Origin: Streptomyces sp. Tu 3180
Lineage (GTDB): Bacteria > Actinomycetota > Actinomycetes > Streptomycetales > Streptomycetaceae
DNA: 64,000 nt
Assembly: GCF_009852415.1 (NCBI RefSeq)
Contig: NZ_WOXS01000002.1
Coordinates: 5,620,001 to 5,684,000, forward strand
Reading direction: 5' to 3'
Shown here piece by piece: positions 37,572-46,575 of this stretch. Under the pieces are notes generated by a model that worked only from the letters and a program-made list of their open reading frames with translations, did no database searches and had not been told where the DNA came from. Positions within the stretch are counted from its first letter, which is position 1, and each line of letters starts with the position of its first letter. The translations under genes were made by a program, and so were the position numbers.

Positions 37572-38815
37572 CGGGCGTCCTCGGGCTTGGTCACGTCGGA
37601 GGCGGTGGGGGCGGTCGGGGGCGCGACGGGCGGAGCGGCCGGAGCGGCCGGAGCCTGGCTCCCGGGCGCCTGCGGGGCCGGCTGCGCGTACGGGTTGGAC
37701 GCGGGGGCACCCGGAGCGGCGCCCGGGGCGCCGTAGGGGCCCGCGGGAGCCCCCGGCGCGCCCGGCGGCACCGCGAAGGGCTGCCCGCCCTGCTGGGGCG
37801 GCGGCGGGGCGTACCAGCCGGGCTGGCCCTGACCCGGAACCGGCATCGGCGGCTGCGCGCCGGGCGGCAGCGGCTGCTGGAGCCCCGCCTTCTGGTCGGC
37901 GGTCGAGCGGTAGTCGACGGCGCCCTGCGTCATCCGCATGTACGCCTCCTCCAGCGAGGCCTGGTGCGGCGACAGCTCCCACAGCCGTACGTCGGCGTCG
38001 TGCGCGATGTCGCTGATGCGCGGCAGCGGCAGTCCGGTCACCCGCAGCGCGCCGTCCTGCTCGGGCAGGACGTGGCCGCCGGCCTCGGTGATCGCGGCGG
38101 ACAGCTTCTCGCGCTGCTGTGGCTCGGTGTCGGGCGTGCGCACGCGCGCGAAGTCGGCGGAGTTGGCGGAGATGAAGTCCTTCACGCTCATGTCGGCGAG
38201 CAGCTGTCCGCGCCCGATGACGATGAGGTGGTCGGCGGTGAGCGCCATCTCGCTCATCAGGTGCGAGGAGACGAACACCGTACGGCCCTCGGCGGCCAGC
38301 GCCTTCATCAGATTGCGCACCCAGAGGATGCCCTCGGGGTCGAGGCCGTTGACCGGCTCGTCGAACAGCAGCACCTGCGGGTCGCCGAGCAGCGCGGCGG
38401 CGATGCCGAGCCGCTGGCCCATGCCCAGCGAGAAGCCCTTCGACCGCCGCCCGGCCACGTCGTGCAGGCCGACCACACCCAGCACCTCGTCCACGCGCCG
38501 GGCCGGGATGCCGGAGAGCTGGGCCAGGGACAGCAGGTGGTTGCGGGCGGACCGGCCGCCGTGCACCGCCTTGGCGTCCAGCAGCGCGCCGACCTGGCGG
38601 GGGGCGTTGGGCAGCCTGCGGTACGGGTAGCCGCCGATCGTGACGTGGCCCGCGGTGGGGTTGTCCAGGCCGAGGATCATCCGCATCGTCGTCGACTTGC
38701 CGGATCCGTTGGGGCCCAGGAAGCCGGTGACGGCTCCGGGCCGCACCTGGAAGGACAGGTTGTACACAGCGGTCTTGTCGCCGTAGCGCTTGGTCAGGCC
38801 GACTGCCTCGATCAT
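37568..38815 (-). CDS. ABC transporter ATP-binding protein with Pro/Ala/Gly-rich tail (pair 1)
   Basis: 415 residues; the N-terminal 300 form a normal ABC ATPase: Walker A GPNGSGKST (about 35-43), signature region FSLGMGQRLGIAAALLGDP (a less common LSGGQ variant, SLGMG), Walker B LLFDEPVNGLDPEG, switch histidine SSHLMSEM. About 110 extra C-terminal residues are Pro/Gly/Ala/Gln-rich and low-complexity, perhaps binding a partner. I use the start ATG 38815 (MIEAVGLTKRYG); a GTG at 38824 is possible. Strongly paralogous to the ATPase at 39711-40664, which lacks the tail. Confidence 0.92.
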   Translation of the reverse strand: MIEAVGLTKRYGDKTAVYNLSFQVRPGAVTGFLGPNGSGKSTTMRMILGLDNPTAGHVTIGGYPYRRLPNAPRQVGALLDAKAVHGGRSARNHLLSLAQLSGIPARRVDEVLGVVGLHDVAGRRSKGFSLGMGQRLGIAAALLGDPQVLLFDEPVNGLDPEGILWVRNLMKALAAEGRTVFVSSHLMSEMALTADHLIVIGRGQLLADMSVKDFISANSADFARVRTPDTEPQQREKLSAAITEAGGHVLPEQDGALRVTGLPLPRISDIAHDADVRLWELSPHQASLEEAYMRMTQGAVDYRSTADQKAGLQQPLPPGAQPPMPVPGQGQPGWYAPPPPQQGGQPFAVPPGAPGAPAGPYGAPGAAPGAPASNPYAQPAPQAPGSQAPAAPAAPPVAPPTAPTASDVTKPEDAR

Positions 38816-38937
38816 GCTCCGCACCCATCGAAAGGTTCAGGACAGCGGGGCACACGCCCCCGTAAGGGTTAGGAGGATATCCAGGCGCCGACGGTTCCGC
38901 TCAAGACGAGGCAGAACCGGTCCCGACCGGTCGCCCC

Positions 38938-39708
38938 CTACGCGTCGCGCCGCTTCAGCACCGCGTAGCCGCCGACGAGCGCGGCGACCACCCACAGCAC
39001 CATGATCCCCAGGCCGCCCCAGGGCCCGTACGGGGTGTCGTCGCCGACCGGCGGCACCACCTGCATGATCCTGCTGCCGGCCTGGTCGGGCAGGAAGCGG
39101 CCGACCTCCTTCGTCGCGTCGACGTAGCCCAGGACGCTGGAGATCAGGAAGAAGAACGGCACCAGGACGCCCAGCGACAGCATCGGCGAGCGCAGCATCG
39201 TGGCGACCCCCATCGAGAACACCGCGATCAGGGTCATGTAGAGGCCGCCGCCGATGACCGCGCGCGGCACCCCCTCGTCCCCGAGGGACGCCCGGTGCTC
39301 GCCGAGCATCGCCTGGCCCAGGAAGAACGCGGCGAAGGCGGTGGCCAGGGAGACCACGAGCGCGAGCGCGGTGGCGACCGCCAGCTTGCCGGCCAGGAAC
39401 GTGCCGCGCCGCGGCACCGCCGCCAGCGAGGTGCGGATCATCCCGGTGCTGTACTCGTTCGACACCACCAGCACCCCGAACACGACCATCGCGAGCTGGC
39501 CGAGGCTCATCCCGGCGAAGCTGATGAACGTCGGGTCGAAGGAGAGCCGGTCCCGCGCGCTCATCCCGTCGAACTCGCTCCTCGACAGCGCCGAGATCAG
39601 CATGCCGAGCGCGATGGTGACGACCACCGCCAGGGAGAGCGTCCACACCGTGGACGCCACCGACCGGATCTTGGTCCACTCGGACCGGACGACCTGCACC
39701 GCCGCCAT
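38938..39708 (-). CDS. ABC-2 type transporter permease (pair 2)
   Basis: 256-residue membrane protein with six transmembrane helices. It opens with MAAVQVVRSEWTKIRSVAST, lacking the Pro-rich leader of its paralogue at 36678-37571, and contains SNEYSTGMIRTSLAAVPRRG. The ATG is two bases after the ATPase stop, so they are coupled. The two permeases and two ATPases are in the same order, suggesting duplication of the pair. Confidence 0.9.
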   Translation of the reverse strand: MAAVQVVRSEWTKIRSVASTVWTLSLAVVVTIALGMLISALSRSEFDGMSARDRLSFDPTFISFAGMSLGQLAMVVFGVLVVSNEYSTGMIRTSLAAVPRRGTFLAGKLAVATALALVVSLATAFAAFFLGQAMLGEHRASLGDEGVPRAVIGGGLYMTLIAVFSMGVATMLRSPMLSLGVLVPFFFLISSVLGYVDATKEVGRFLPDQAGSRIMQVVPPVGDDTPYGPWGGLGIMVLWVVAALVGGYAVLKRRDA

Positions 39709-39710
39709 GC

Positions 39711-40664
39711 TCAGCTCCTCCTCCAGCCGTCGCCCCACTGCCGTGCGGTGACGGGCGCGTCGGAGTGGGCGTGGTACTCCACCGACTCCGCGGTCAGCCG
39801 CATGAACGCCTCCTCCAGGGAGGCCTGCTGCGGGCTCAGCTCGTGCAGCACCAGCTGGTTCCGGGCCGCCAGCTCGCCGATGTGCTCGGCCTTGCCGCCG
39901 TCCACCTCCAGCGCCCCGTTCCCGCTCTCCACGGCGGTGATCCCGGCCCGGTGCAGCACGTCCAGCAGCCGTTCCCGCTGCGGGCTGCGGACCCGGACGT
40001 AGGAGCGGGAGTTGCGCTCGATGAAGTCGGCCATGGAGGTGTCGGCGAGCAGCCGGCCCTGGCCGATGACGACGAGGTGGTCGGCGGTGAGCGCCATCTC
40101 GCTCATCAGGTGCGAGGAGACGAAGACGGTGCGGCCCTGGGCGGCGAGCGACTTCATCAGGGTGCGGATCCAGTGGATGCCCTCGGGGTCGAGGCCGTTG
40201 ACCGGCTCGTCGAACATCAGGATCCGCGGGTCGCCGAGCAGCGCGGCCGCGATGCCGAGCCGCTGGCTCATGCCGAGCGAGAACCCCTTGGCCTTCTTCC
40301 GCGCGACCGCCGCCAGCCCGACCGTGTCCAGCACCTCGTGCACCCGCCGCCGGGGGATGCCGTTGCTCTGGGCGAGGCACAGCAGGTGGTGGTAGGCGCT
40401 GCGGCCGGGGTGCACGCCCTTGGCCTCCAGCAGGGCGCCGATGCACGTCAGCGGGTCCTCGAGCCGGTCGTAGTGCGTGCCGTCGATCCGGACGTCCCCG
40501 GCGGTGGGCCGGTCCAGGCCCAGGATCATCCGCATGGTGGTCGACTTGCCCGCGCCGTTGGGACCGAGGAAGCCCGTGACGATGCCCGGTCTGACCGCGA
40601 AGGTCAGGTTGTTGACCGCCACCTTCTCGCCGTACCGCTTGGTCAGCCCCTCGAGCTCGATCAT
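39711..40664 (-). CDS. ABC transporter ATP-binding protein (pair 2)
   Basis: 317 residues. Walker A GPNGAGKST (about 32-40), signature region FSLGMSQRLGIAAALLGDP, Walker B LMFDEPVNGLDPEG and switch SSHLMSEMAL are intact. The C-terminal part carries LSPQQASLEEAFMRLT, shared with pair 1. The last codons approach the permease start. The gene is upstream of filP's terminator and not part of filP's unit, being separated by a 14-bp hairpin. Confidence 0.94.
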   Translation of the reverse strand: MIELEGLTKRYGEKVAVNNLTFAVRPGIVTGFLGPNGAGKSTTMRMILGLDRPTAGDVRIDGTHYDRLEDPLTCIGALLEAKGVHPGRSAYHHLLCLAQSNGIPRRRVHEVLDTVGLAAVARKKAKGFSLGMSQRLGIAAALLGDPRILMFDEPVNGLDPEGIHWIRTLMKSLAAQGRTVFVSSHLMSEMALTADHLVVIGQGRLLADTSMADFIERNSRSYVRVRSPQRERLLDVLHRAGITAVESGNGALEVDGGKAEHIGELAARNQLVLHELSPQQASLEEAFMRLTAESVEYHAHSDAPVTARQWGDGWRRS

Positions 40665-40686
40665 GCGGCCACGCTAAAACGGGACA

Positions 40687-40718
40687 AAGCCCTCTGCCAC
40701 CTCAGTGGCAGAGGGCTT
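40687..40718 (-). terminator. Terminator of filP
   Basis: Perfect 14-bp stem AAGCCCTCTGCCAC / GTGGCAGAGGGCTT with a four-base loop. It lies 32 bases downstream of the filP stop on the minus strand and upstream of the next ABC operon. Confidence 0.85.
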
Positions 40719-40749
40719 CGCCGATGTTCGCCCGCCGTACGGCGGGACG

Positions 40750-41688
40750 TTACCGGGACTGCTGGGCCGGAACCCCGCGGGAGATCGGCTCGTCGTCGGT
40801 GGCGGGCGTGCCGGTCGCGGCCACCGCGGCGCCGGTGAGCGTGGCGAGCATCTCGCGGACGTTCGTCAGCTGGGCGTTGATGGAGTCGCGGCGGTTGGTC
40901 AGCGCGGCGAGCTCGCGCTCCGATTCCGAACGGATCCGGTCGGCCTTGGCGTTGGCGTCGGCCACGATGTCCTCGGCCTGGCGCTGCGCGGTCTCCACCG
41001 TCTGGCGGGCGCGGCGCTCGGCGTCGGTGCGCAGCTTCTCGGCCTCCAGGCGCAGCTGCTCCGCGCGGTGCTCGATCTCGGCGAGCCGCTTCTCGGCCTT
41101 GGCCTGACGGGACGCCAGGTCGCGCTCGGACTGCTCGCGGCGCTTGGCGAGGTTCGTCTCGAAGTCGGCGGCGGCCTGCGCGGCCTTGGCGCGCGTCTCC
41201 TCGAAGAGGGCGTCCGCCTCCTCGCGCTTGGACTGCGCGTCCTTCTGCGCCTCGGCACGCAGCTGGGAGGCGTCGCTCTTGGCCTTCTCGACGATCCGTA
41301 CGCCCTCGTCCTCGGCCTTCGCCTTGCGCTCGGCGGCGTACGACTCGGCGTCGTTGCGCACCTGCTGGGCGGCCGACTCGGCGAGCTCGCGGTGCTGCTC
41401 CGCCGCGCGCCGGGCCTCCTCGCGCAGGTCCTTCGCCTCTTCCTCGGCGAGCCGCAGGATCTTCTCGACCCGGGCGCCGAGGCCGGCGTACGACGGCTCG
41501 GCGTCGCTGACCTGGGCCTGGGCGTTCTGCGTCTCGAGGTGGAGCTCCTCGATGCGCTTTTCCAGAGCGGTGATGCGGGCGAGAGCGCTGTCACGGTCGG
41601 AGACGAGCTTGGAGATACGTTCGTCCACCTGAGCGCGGTCGTACCCACGCCGCACAAGCTCGAAGCCGTAGGGGGAAGTGTCGCTCAT
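40750..41688 (-). CDS. filP: FilP, intermediate filament-like coiled-coil protein
   Basis: Cytoskeletal protein forming a stabilising network behind hyphal tips; it interacts with DivIVA and Scy in S. coelicolor. 312 residues, almost all predicted coiled coil (about 25-275) rich in Ala/Glu/Arg/Lys with few hydrophobic residues. A short N-terminal head FELVRRGYDRAQVDERI resembles the DivIVA N-terminal motif, and the C-terminal tail is disordered. ATG start at 41688. Such proteins were once annotated cellulose-binding. Located directly downstream of scy, as in S. coelicolor (310 residues there). Confidence 0.95.
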   Translation of the reverse strand: MSDTSPYGFELVRRGYDRAQVDERISKLVSDRDSALARITALEKRIEELHLETQNAQAQVSDAEPSYAGLGARVEKILRLAEEEAKDLREEARRAAEQHRELAESAAQQVRNDAESYAAERKAKAEDEGVRIVEKAKSDASQLRAEAQKDAQSKREEADALFEETRAKAAQAAADFETNLAKRREQSERDLASRQAKAEKRLAEIEHRAEQLRLEAEKLRTDAERRARQTVETAQRQAEDIVADANAKADRIRSESERELAALTNRRDSINAQLTNVREMLATLTGAAVAATGTPATDDEPISRGVPAQQSR

Positions 41689-41806
41689 GGGGTTCCTGTC
41701 GAAAGAGACCGGTGAGGTGATAGGTGGAATCCTAGGGGCCGAAGCGGTGTGTCATCGAGCGGATGCACGTTTGATACGGAGAATGACACCCCTTTTGAGT
41801 GGCTGA

Positions 41807-41850
41807 TCGCCGGAGGACTTGCCAAAGCCTTGGTCAAAGCCCTCCGGCGA
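41807..41850 (-). terminator. Hairpin between scy and filP
   Basis: TCGCCGGAGG (41807-41816) pairs perfectly with CCTCCGGCGA (41841-41850). It starts 22 bases after the scy stop on the minus strand. It could end or partly end scy transcription before filP. Confidence 0.7.
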
Positions 41851-41872
41851 CACGGAAATCCCGTCCGGTTTG

Positions 41873-44800
41873 CTAGTTATCCGACGATTTGCCACCCGAA
41901 CGGGCGGCGCCCGCGGTGGCCCCCGCCCTGACCCCGTTGTCCTTGCCCGACGACGGCGCCTCGAACGACTCGAGCGCCTCCAGGACGTCCTGGACCCGGG
42001 AGATCTCGGCCTGGATGTCCTCCCGGCGCCGCACCAGGACCTCCAGCTCCCGCTTGCCCTCCTCGACCGTGCGCCGCGCCTCGCGGACCGCCTCGGCCTT
42101 CAGCTCCTCGGCCTCCTTGACGAGCGTGGCCTTCTTCTGCTCCGCCTCCTTCAGCAGGCCCTCGGCCTTCTTCACGGCGGCGATGCGGACCTTGCCCGCC
42201 TCGGAGTTGGCCTCGGAGACGATCTCCTTGGCCTTCGCCTCGGCCTTGGCGAGCTGCTCCTCGGCGGCCTTGATGAGCGCGTCGCAGCGGTCGCCCGTGG
42301 ACTTCATCGTCTCGGCCGCCTCCCGGCGGGCCCGCTCGTGCAGCTCCTCGATCTCGCTCGTGACGCGCTCGCGCAGCTCCTCCGCGCGCTCGCGGATCTG
42401 TGTCGCGTCCCGGCGCGCGCCGACCAGCAGCTCGTCCGCGTCCGTACGGGCCTTCTCCACGCGCGTGTTGCCCTCGACGGTCGCCTCGGAGACGATCCGC
42501 TCGGCCTCGCTGCGGGCCGCGCCGACCATCGTGTCCGCCTGCGCCTCGGCGTCCGCGGTCGTCTTCAGCGCCTGCTGCTGCGCCTCGGCGAGCAGCTTGT
42601 CCGCCTCGGCGGCGGTCTCCGTGATGAGCTTGTCGACCTGCTCGGCGGCCTCGGAGCGCCGCTTGTTGGCCTCCTTGCGGGCCTCGTCCAGCGTCCGCTC
42701 GGCCTCCTCGCGCGCGGACGACACCAGGCGCTCGGCCTCCGCCTCCGCGTCGGCCCTGACGCGCTCGGCCTCGGCGCGGGTCCGCTCCGCGTGCTGCTGC
42801 GCCGACCCCACCGCCTCCGCGGCCTCGGCCCGCAGCCGCTCCGCGTCGCCCGTGGCGTCCGCGATCAGCTTCTCCGCCTTGGCGACCGACTCGGCCCGCA
42901 CCCGCTCGGCCTCGGCGACCGTCTCCGTGCGCAGCCGGTCGGTGTCGGTGATCGTCTCGGCGGTGAGCCGCTCGGCCTCGCTGCGCGCCTCGGTGATGAG
43001 GGTGTCCGCCTGCGTCGCCGCGTCCGAACGGATCCGGTTGGCGTCCTCGCGGGCGTCCGCCCGGGTGCGCGCCGCGCTCTGCTCGGCCTCGGCGATGGTG
43101 TCCGACGCCTCCGTGCGCACCCGCTGGGCGTGCTCGGCGACCTCCGTGCGGATCCGCTCGGCCTCCGTGATCGCCTCGGACACCGTGCGCTCGGCCAGCG
43201 ACTTGGCGGCCTCGGTCTCCTCCTGCGCCTCGCGCCGCAGCCGGCCCGCGTCCTCGGACGCCCGCTCCCGCTCCGCGTAGGCGTCGGCGCGGACCCGGTC
43301 CGCCTCCTCCTCGGCCTCGCGGCGGGTGCGCTCCGCCGCGTGCTCGGCGGCGCTGCGCAGCCCGGCGATCTCCTCCTGGGCCTGCTCGTGCAGCCCCGCG
43401 ACGGAGTCCCGCACCTGCGCCGCGTGCTGCTCGGCGGCCGCCATCATCTCGGTGGCGCGCCGGTCGGCCTCCTCGACCAGGCGCACGGCCTCCGCCTGCG
43501 CCTCCTCCACGCGCGTGCGCGCCGAGGCCAGCAGCTCCTCGCTCTGCTCGCGGGCCCGCTCGCGCTCCCGGTCGGCCTCCTGCCGCGCCGAGCCGAGGAG
43601 TTCCTCGGCCTCGCGGCGGCGCCGGGCGGCCTCCTCCTGCGCGGCGGCCAGCGTCTCCGACGCCTCCGTGGCCAGCCGCTCGGCGGCGGCCTGCGCCTCG
43701 GCCCGCACCCGGTCGGCGCTGTCCTGCGCCTCCGACTTCAGCCGCTCCGCCTCGGCCGCGGCCTCCGACCGCAGCCGCACGGCGACGGCCTCGCCCTCCG
43801 CGCGGAACGCGGACGCGTCGGCGGCGGCCTCGTCGCGCAGCCGCTCGGCCTCCGTCTCCGCCTGCTGCTGGAGCGCACGGATCCGCTCGGCGGCCTCGGT
43901 GCGCAGCCGCTCGCTCTCCTCGGACGCCTCCCGGCGGATCCGGGCGGCCTCCTCACGGGCGTCGCGCAGCGCCTGCTCGGCGGCGGCGAGCCGCTCCTCG
44001 GCCTCCGCGTGCAGCCGCGTCAGTTCCTCGGCGGCCTCCGCGCGCCGGGCCTCGACGGCCCGCTCGGTCTCCTCGCGCAGCTCGCGCGCGGCCCGTTCGC
44101 CGTCCTCCCTGAGCGCCTCGGCCCGCTCGGCGGCCTCCGCGCGGTGCCGCTCGGCCTCCTTGCGGGTGCGCTCCAGCGTCTCCTCGGCCTGCCGGCGCAG
44201 CGTGGTGGCGCGCTCGATGGCCTCGGTGCGGACCTTCTCGCTGTCCGCCTGCGCGGTGGAGCGCAGCTCGTCCGCGTCCGCCTTGGCCTTGGCGAGCAGC
44301 TCCTCGGCGGACTTCGCCGCCTCCTCGATCTGCGCCACGGCCTCCTTGCGGGCCTCCGCGCGGATCTTCTCGCCCTCGGCGACCGCGTCGGTGCGCAGCT
44401 GCTCGGCCTCGCCGCGCAGCCGGCGGGCCTCCTCCTGCAGCTCGACCGTCTTGGCGCGGTACTCCTTGGTGTCGTCCTTCGCCGCGCCCTTGAGCTGCTC
44501 GGCGATGTCGTGCGCCTCGGCCCGCAGCCGGTCCGCCTCGGCCTCGGCCTCCTTGCGGATCCGCTCGGCCTCCTCGGCGGCGGCCCGGGTGGTCTTCTTG
44601 GCGTCCTCCGACGCCTTGTTGAGCACTTCCTCGGCGGTCCGCGCCGCCTTGGACAGCTGGGTGGCCGACTCCTCGGCGGTGATCGCGCGGGCCTTCTCGG
44701 CGGCCTCGGCGACGATCTTCTCGGCCTCCGCGCGGGCGTCCGCGACCAGCTGCTCGGCCTCGGACCTGGTCCGCTCGGCCTCCTTGGTGGCCTCCTCGAC

Positions 44801-45754
44801 CAGTCGGGCCACCTGCTCCTTGGCGGTGCGCGTGCGGGTCTCGTTCGCGGACTCGGCGGAGGCGAGCGCCTTGGACGCGGCCTCCTTCGCCTCGGCGAGC
44901 ACCTTCTCCGCCTCGGCGCGCGCCTCGCGCAGCGCGGTCTCGGCCTGGGACATCCGCTGTTCGGCGGCCCTGGCGAGCTCCTGCGCCTGACGGCGCGCCG
45001 CCTCCGACTCGCTGGCGGTCGACGTCCGCAGCTGCTCGGCGTGGTCGGTGGCCTCCTGCGCCTGCGTGGAGGCGGCGTTCAGCAGCCGCTCCGCGTCCGC
45101 GCGGGCCCGGCGCAGGAGCTGCTCGGCCTCCGCGCGGGCCGACTCGGCCTCGCTCTGCAGCCGCTGCCGCGCCTCGGCGGTCAGCCGCTCCGCCTCCGCG
45201 CGCGCGGCGGCCATGGCCTGCTCCGCCTCCGCGCGGGACTCCTCGAGGAGCCGGCGGGCCTGCTGCTCGGTGCGGGCGCGCAGTTGCTCCGCCCAGGCCA
45301 CGTTCTCGTTGACGTGCGACTCGACGGTCTGCCGGCGCTCGGCCAGCTCCTGGTCGAGCTGCTGGCGCCGGGTCACCGCCTCCTGGTGCAGCTCGGCCTG
45401 GAGCCGGGCCGCCTGCTCCGCGTGCTCCTGCAGGATCCGCTGGGTCTGCGCCCGGGCCTGGCTCAGCTCCCGCTCGGCGTCCGCCCGCAGCTGGTCGGCC
45501 TGCATCTGCGCGTTGCGCAGCAACTGCTCGGCCTGGTAGCCGATGTCCCCGCCGTCGTAGGCGGGCCGGGACATGATGGTGCGCCGCGCCTCGTGCAGCT
45601 TGGCGCGCAGCACCTCGACCTGGTAGCCGAGGTCCTCGGCGTGCTGGATCGCCTTTTCCCGCTCGGTCTTCAGCCGCTTCATCTCGGCTTCGAACCGAGA
45701 GAGGTGGTCGACGTCAGCCGCCGGCTCTCGCTCCTGGCTCTCGTAGCCCCGCAC
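41873..45754 (-). CDS. scy: Scy, giant coiled-coil polarity/scaffold protein
   Basis: 1293-residue protein, among the longest coiled coils in bacteria. Scy assembles with DivIVA and FilP into the polarisome that marks new tips and branches. A short N-terminal heptad region with RFEAEMKRLKTEREKAIQHA leads into some 1150 residues of Ala/Glu/Arg-rich helix in a hendecad-like pattern, with repeated RAEAE, EAERLR and SEAERI motifs. The extreme C-terminus is basic and disordered. Start ATG 45754. S. coelicolor Scy is about 1326 residues, so repeat number may differ by a few units. The complementary strand carries a very long spurious open frame produced by this codon bias. Confidence 0.96.
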   Translation of the reverse strand: MRGYESQEREPAADVDHLSRFEAEMKRLKTEREKAIQHAEDLGYQVEVLRAKLHEARRTIMSRPAYDGGDIGYQAEQLLRNAQMQADQLRADAERELSQARAQTQRILQEHAEQAARLQAELHQEAVTRRQQLDQELAERRQTVESHVNENVAWAEQLRARTEQQARRLLEESRAEAEQAMAAARAEAERLTAEARQRLQSEAESARAEAEQLLRRARADAERLLNAASTQAQEATDHAEQLRTSTASESEAARRQAQELARAAEQRMSQAETALREARAEAEKVLAEAKEAASKALASAESANETRTRTAKEQVARLVEEATKEAERTRSEAEQLVADARAEAEKIVAEAAEKARAITAEESATQLSKAARTAEEVLNKASEDAKKTTRAAAEEAERIRKEAEAEADRLRAEAHDIAEQLKGAAKDDTKEYRAKTVELQEEARRLRGEAEQLRTDAVAEGEKIRAEARKEAVAQIEEAAKSAEELLAKAKADADELRSTAQADSEKVRTEAIERATTLRRQAEETLERTRKEAERHRAEAAERAEALREDGERAARELREETERAVEARRAEAAEELTRLHAEAEERLAAAEQALRDAREEAARIRREASEESERLRTEAAERIRALQQQAETEAERLRDEAAADASAFRAEGEAVAVRLRSEAAAEAERLKSEAQDSADRVRAEAQAAAERLATEASETLAAAQEEAARRRREAEELLGSARQEADRERERAREQSEELLASARTRVEEAQAEAVRLVEEADRRATEMMAAAEQHAAQVRDSVAGLHEQAQEEIAGLRSAAEHAAERTRREAEEEADRVRADAYAERERASEDAGRLRREAQEETEAAKSLAERTVSEAITEAERIRTEVAEHAQRVRTEASDTIAEAEQSAARTRADAREDANRIRSDAATQADTLITEARSEAERLTAETITDTDRLRTETVAEAERVRAESVAKAEKLIADATGDAERLRAEAAEAVGSAQQHAERTRAEAERVRADAEAEAERLVSSAREEAERTLDEARKEANKRRSEAAEQVDKLITETAAEADKLLAEAQQQALKTTADAEAQADTMVGAARSEAERIVSEATVEGNTRVEKARTDADELLVGARRDATQIRERAEELRERVTSEIEELHERARREAAETMKSTGDRCDALIKAAEEQLAKAEAKAKEIVSEANSEAGKVRIAAVKKAEGLLKEAEQKKATLVKEAEELKAEAVREARRTVEEGKRELEVLVRRREDIQAEISRVQDVLEALESFEAPSSGKDNGVRAGATAGAARSGGKSSDN

Positions 45755-45986
45755 TGCGCGGTCCCATCCGTCCCCTGGTCACAAGTCTGGCCGAGCTCCG
45801 TCCGTCCGGCGAACGGGGCTCACCGGGGAATGGTGTCAGATCAACGGCGGAGCATGGGCTGCTGCCCCGGCGCTCGCCCCCCGAAACCCGGACCCCGGTC
45901 GGTCCCGCCGCCGTTGACGGCAGGACCCGGTCACCCTGGATCGAGCGGCGACCACACCCAACCCTACCGGCCCCTATGTACGTGGG

Positions 45987-46427
45987 TCAGTGCTCAGGTG
46001 ACTCAACCGGTGCCGAAGTGACCAGTTCCGTCAGTACGCCGTGGCAGTCCTTGGGGTGCAGGAAGGTGATGCGCGACCCCATGGAGCCGCGCCGGGGCTC
46101 CTCGTACAGGACGCGTACGCCCTTGTCGCGGATGCCGGCGGCCTCCGCGTCCACGTCCGCCGTACCGAAGGCGATGTGGTGGACGCCCTCGCCGTTCTTC
46201 GCCAGCCATTTGGCGACGGTGGAGTCCTCCCGGGTCGGTTCCAGCAGCTGGAGGTAGGAGGCGCCGCCGTCCGAGGTGTCGTTGATCTTGAGCATGGCCT
46301 CGCGCACGCCCTGCTCCTCGTTGACCTCGGAGTGGAACACCTCGAAGCCGTAGGTGGCACGGTAGAACTCGACGGTCCTGTCGAGGTCGAAACAGGCGAT
46401 TCCGATGTGGTCGATTCGCGTCAGCAT
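45987..46427 (-). CDS. mce: Methylmalonyl-CoA epimerase
   Basis: Interconverts (2R)- and (2S)-methylmalonyl-CoA. 146 residues of the VOC fold. The four metal ligands of characterised epimerases are all found at the expected places: His7 (RIDHIGIA), Gln60 (SYLQLLEP), His84 (VHHIAFG) and Glu134 (VLTELV). Divergent from the thiolase gene, 148 bases apart. With meaB and icmA it belongs to the B12-dependent acyl-CoA route that also feeds polyketide starter/extender units. Confidence 0.96.
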   Translation of the reverse strand: MLTRIDHIGIACFDLDRTVEFYRATYGFEVFHSEVNEEQGVREAMLKINDTSDGGASYLQLLEPTREDSTVAKWLAKNGEGVHHIAFGTADVDAEAAGIRDKGVRVLYEEPRRGSMGSRITFLHPKDCHGVLTELVTSAPVESPEH

Positions 46428-46575
46428 GAATTCAGTGCAGCGCTCCCGCGGTGGTTACGCAACGTGCGCGCGATCACACCGAAAGGCCGATGACGCGGTC
46501 CGTCGGGCGTCAGTACATTCGAAGTAAACCCTCGTTCACTCCTCGGCTGTGCAGGCCGGAAGGGGATCGCAGCTC

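Noticed and set aside
41819..46021. 1400-codon open frame on the plus strand opposite scy
   Set aside because: Its long Leu/Arg/Gly runs mirror the coiled-coil codons of scy read backwards. The minus strand has a start, family motifs and the proper third-position bias.
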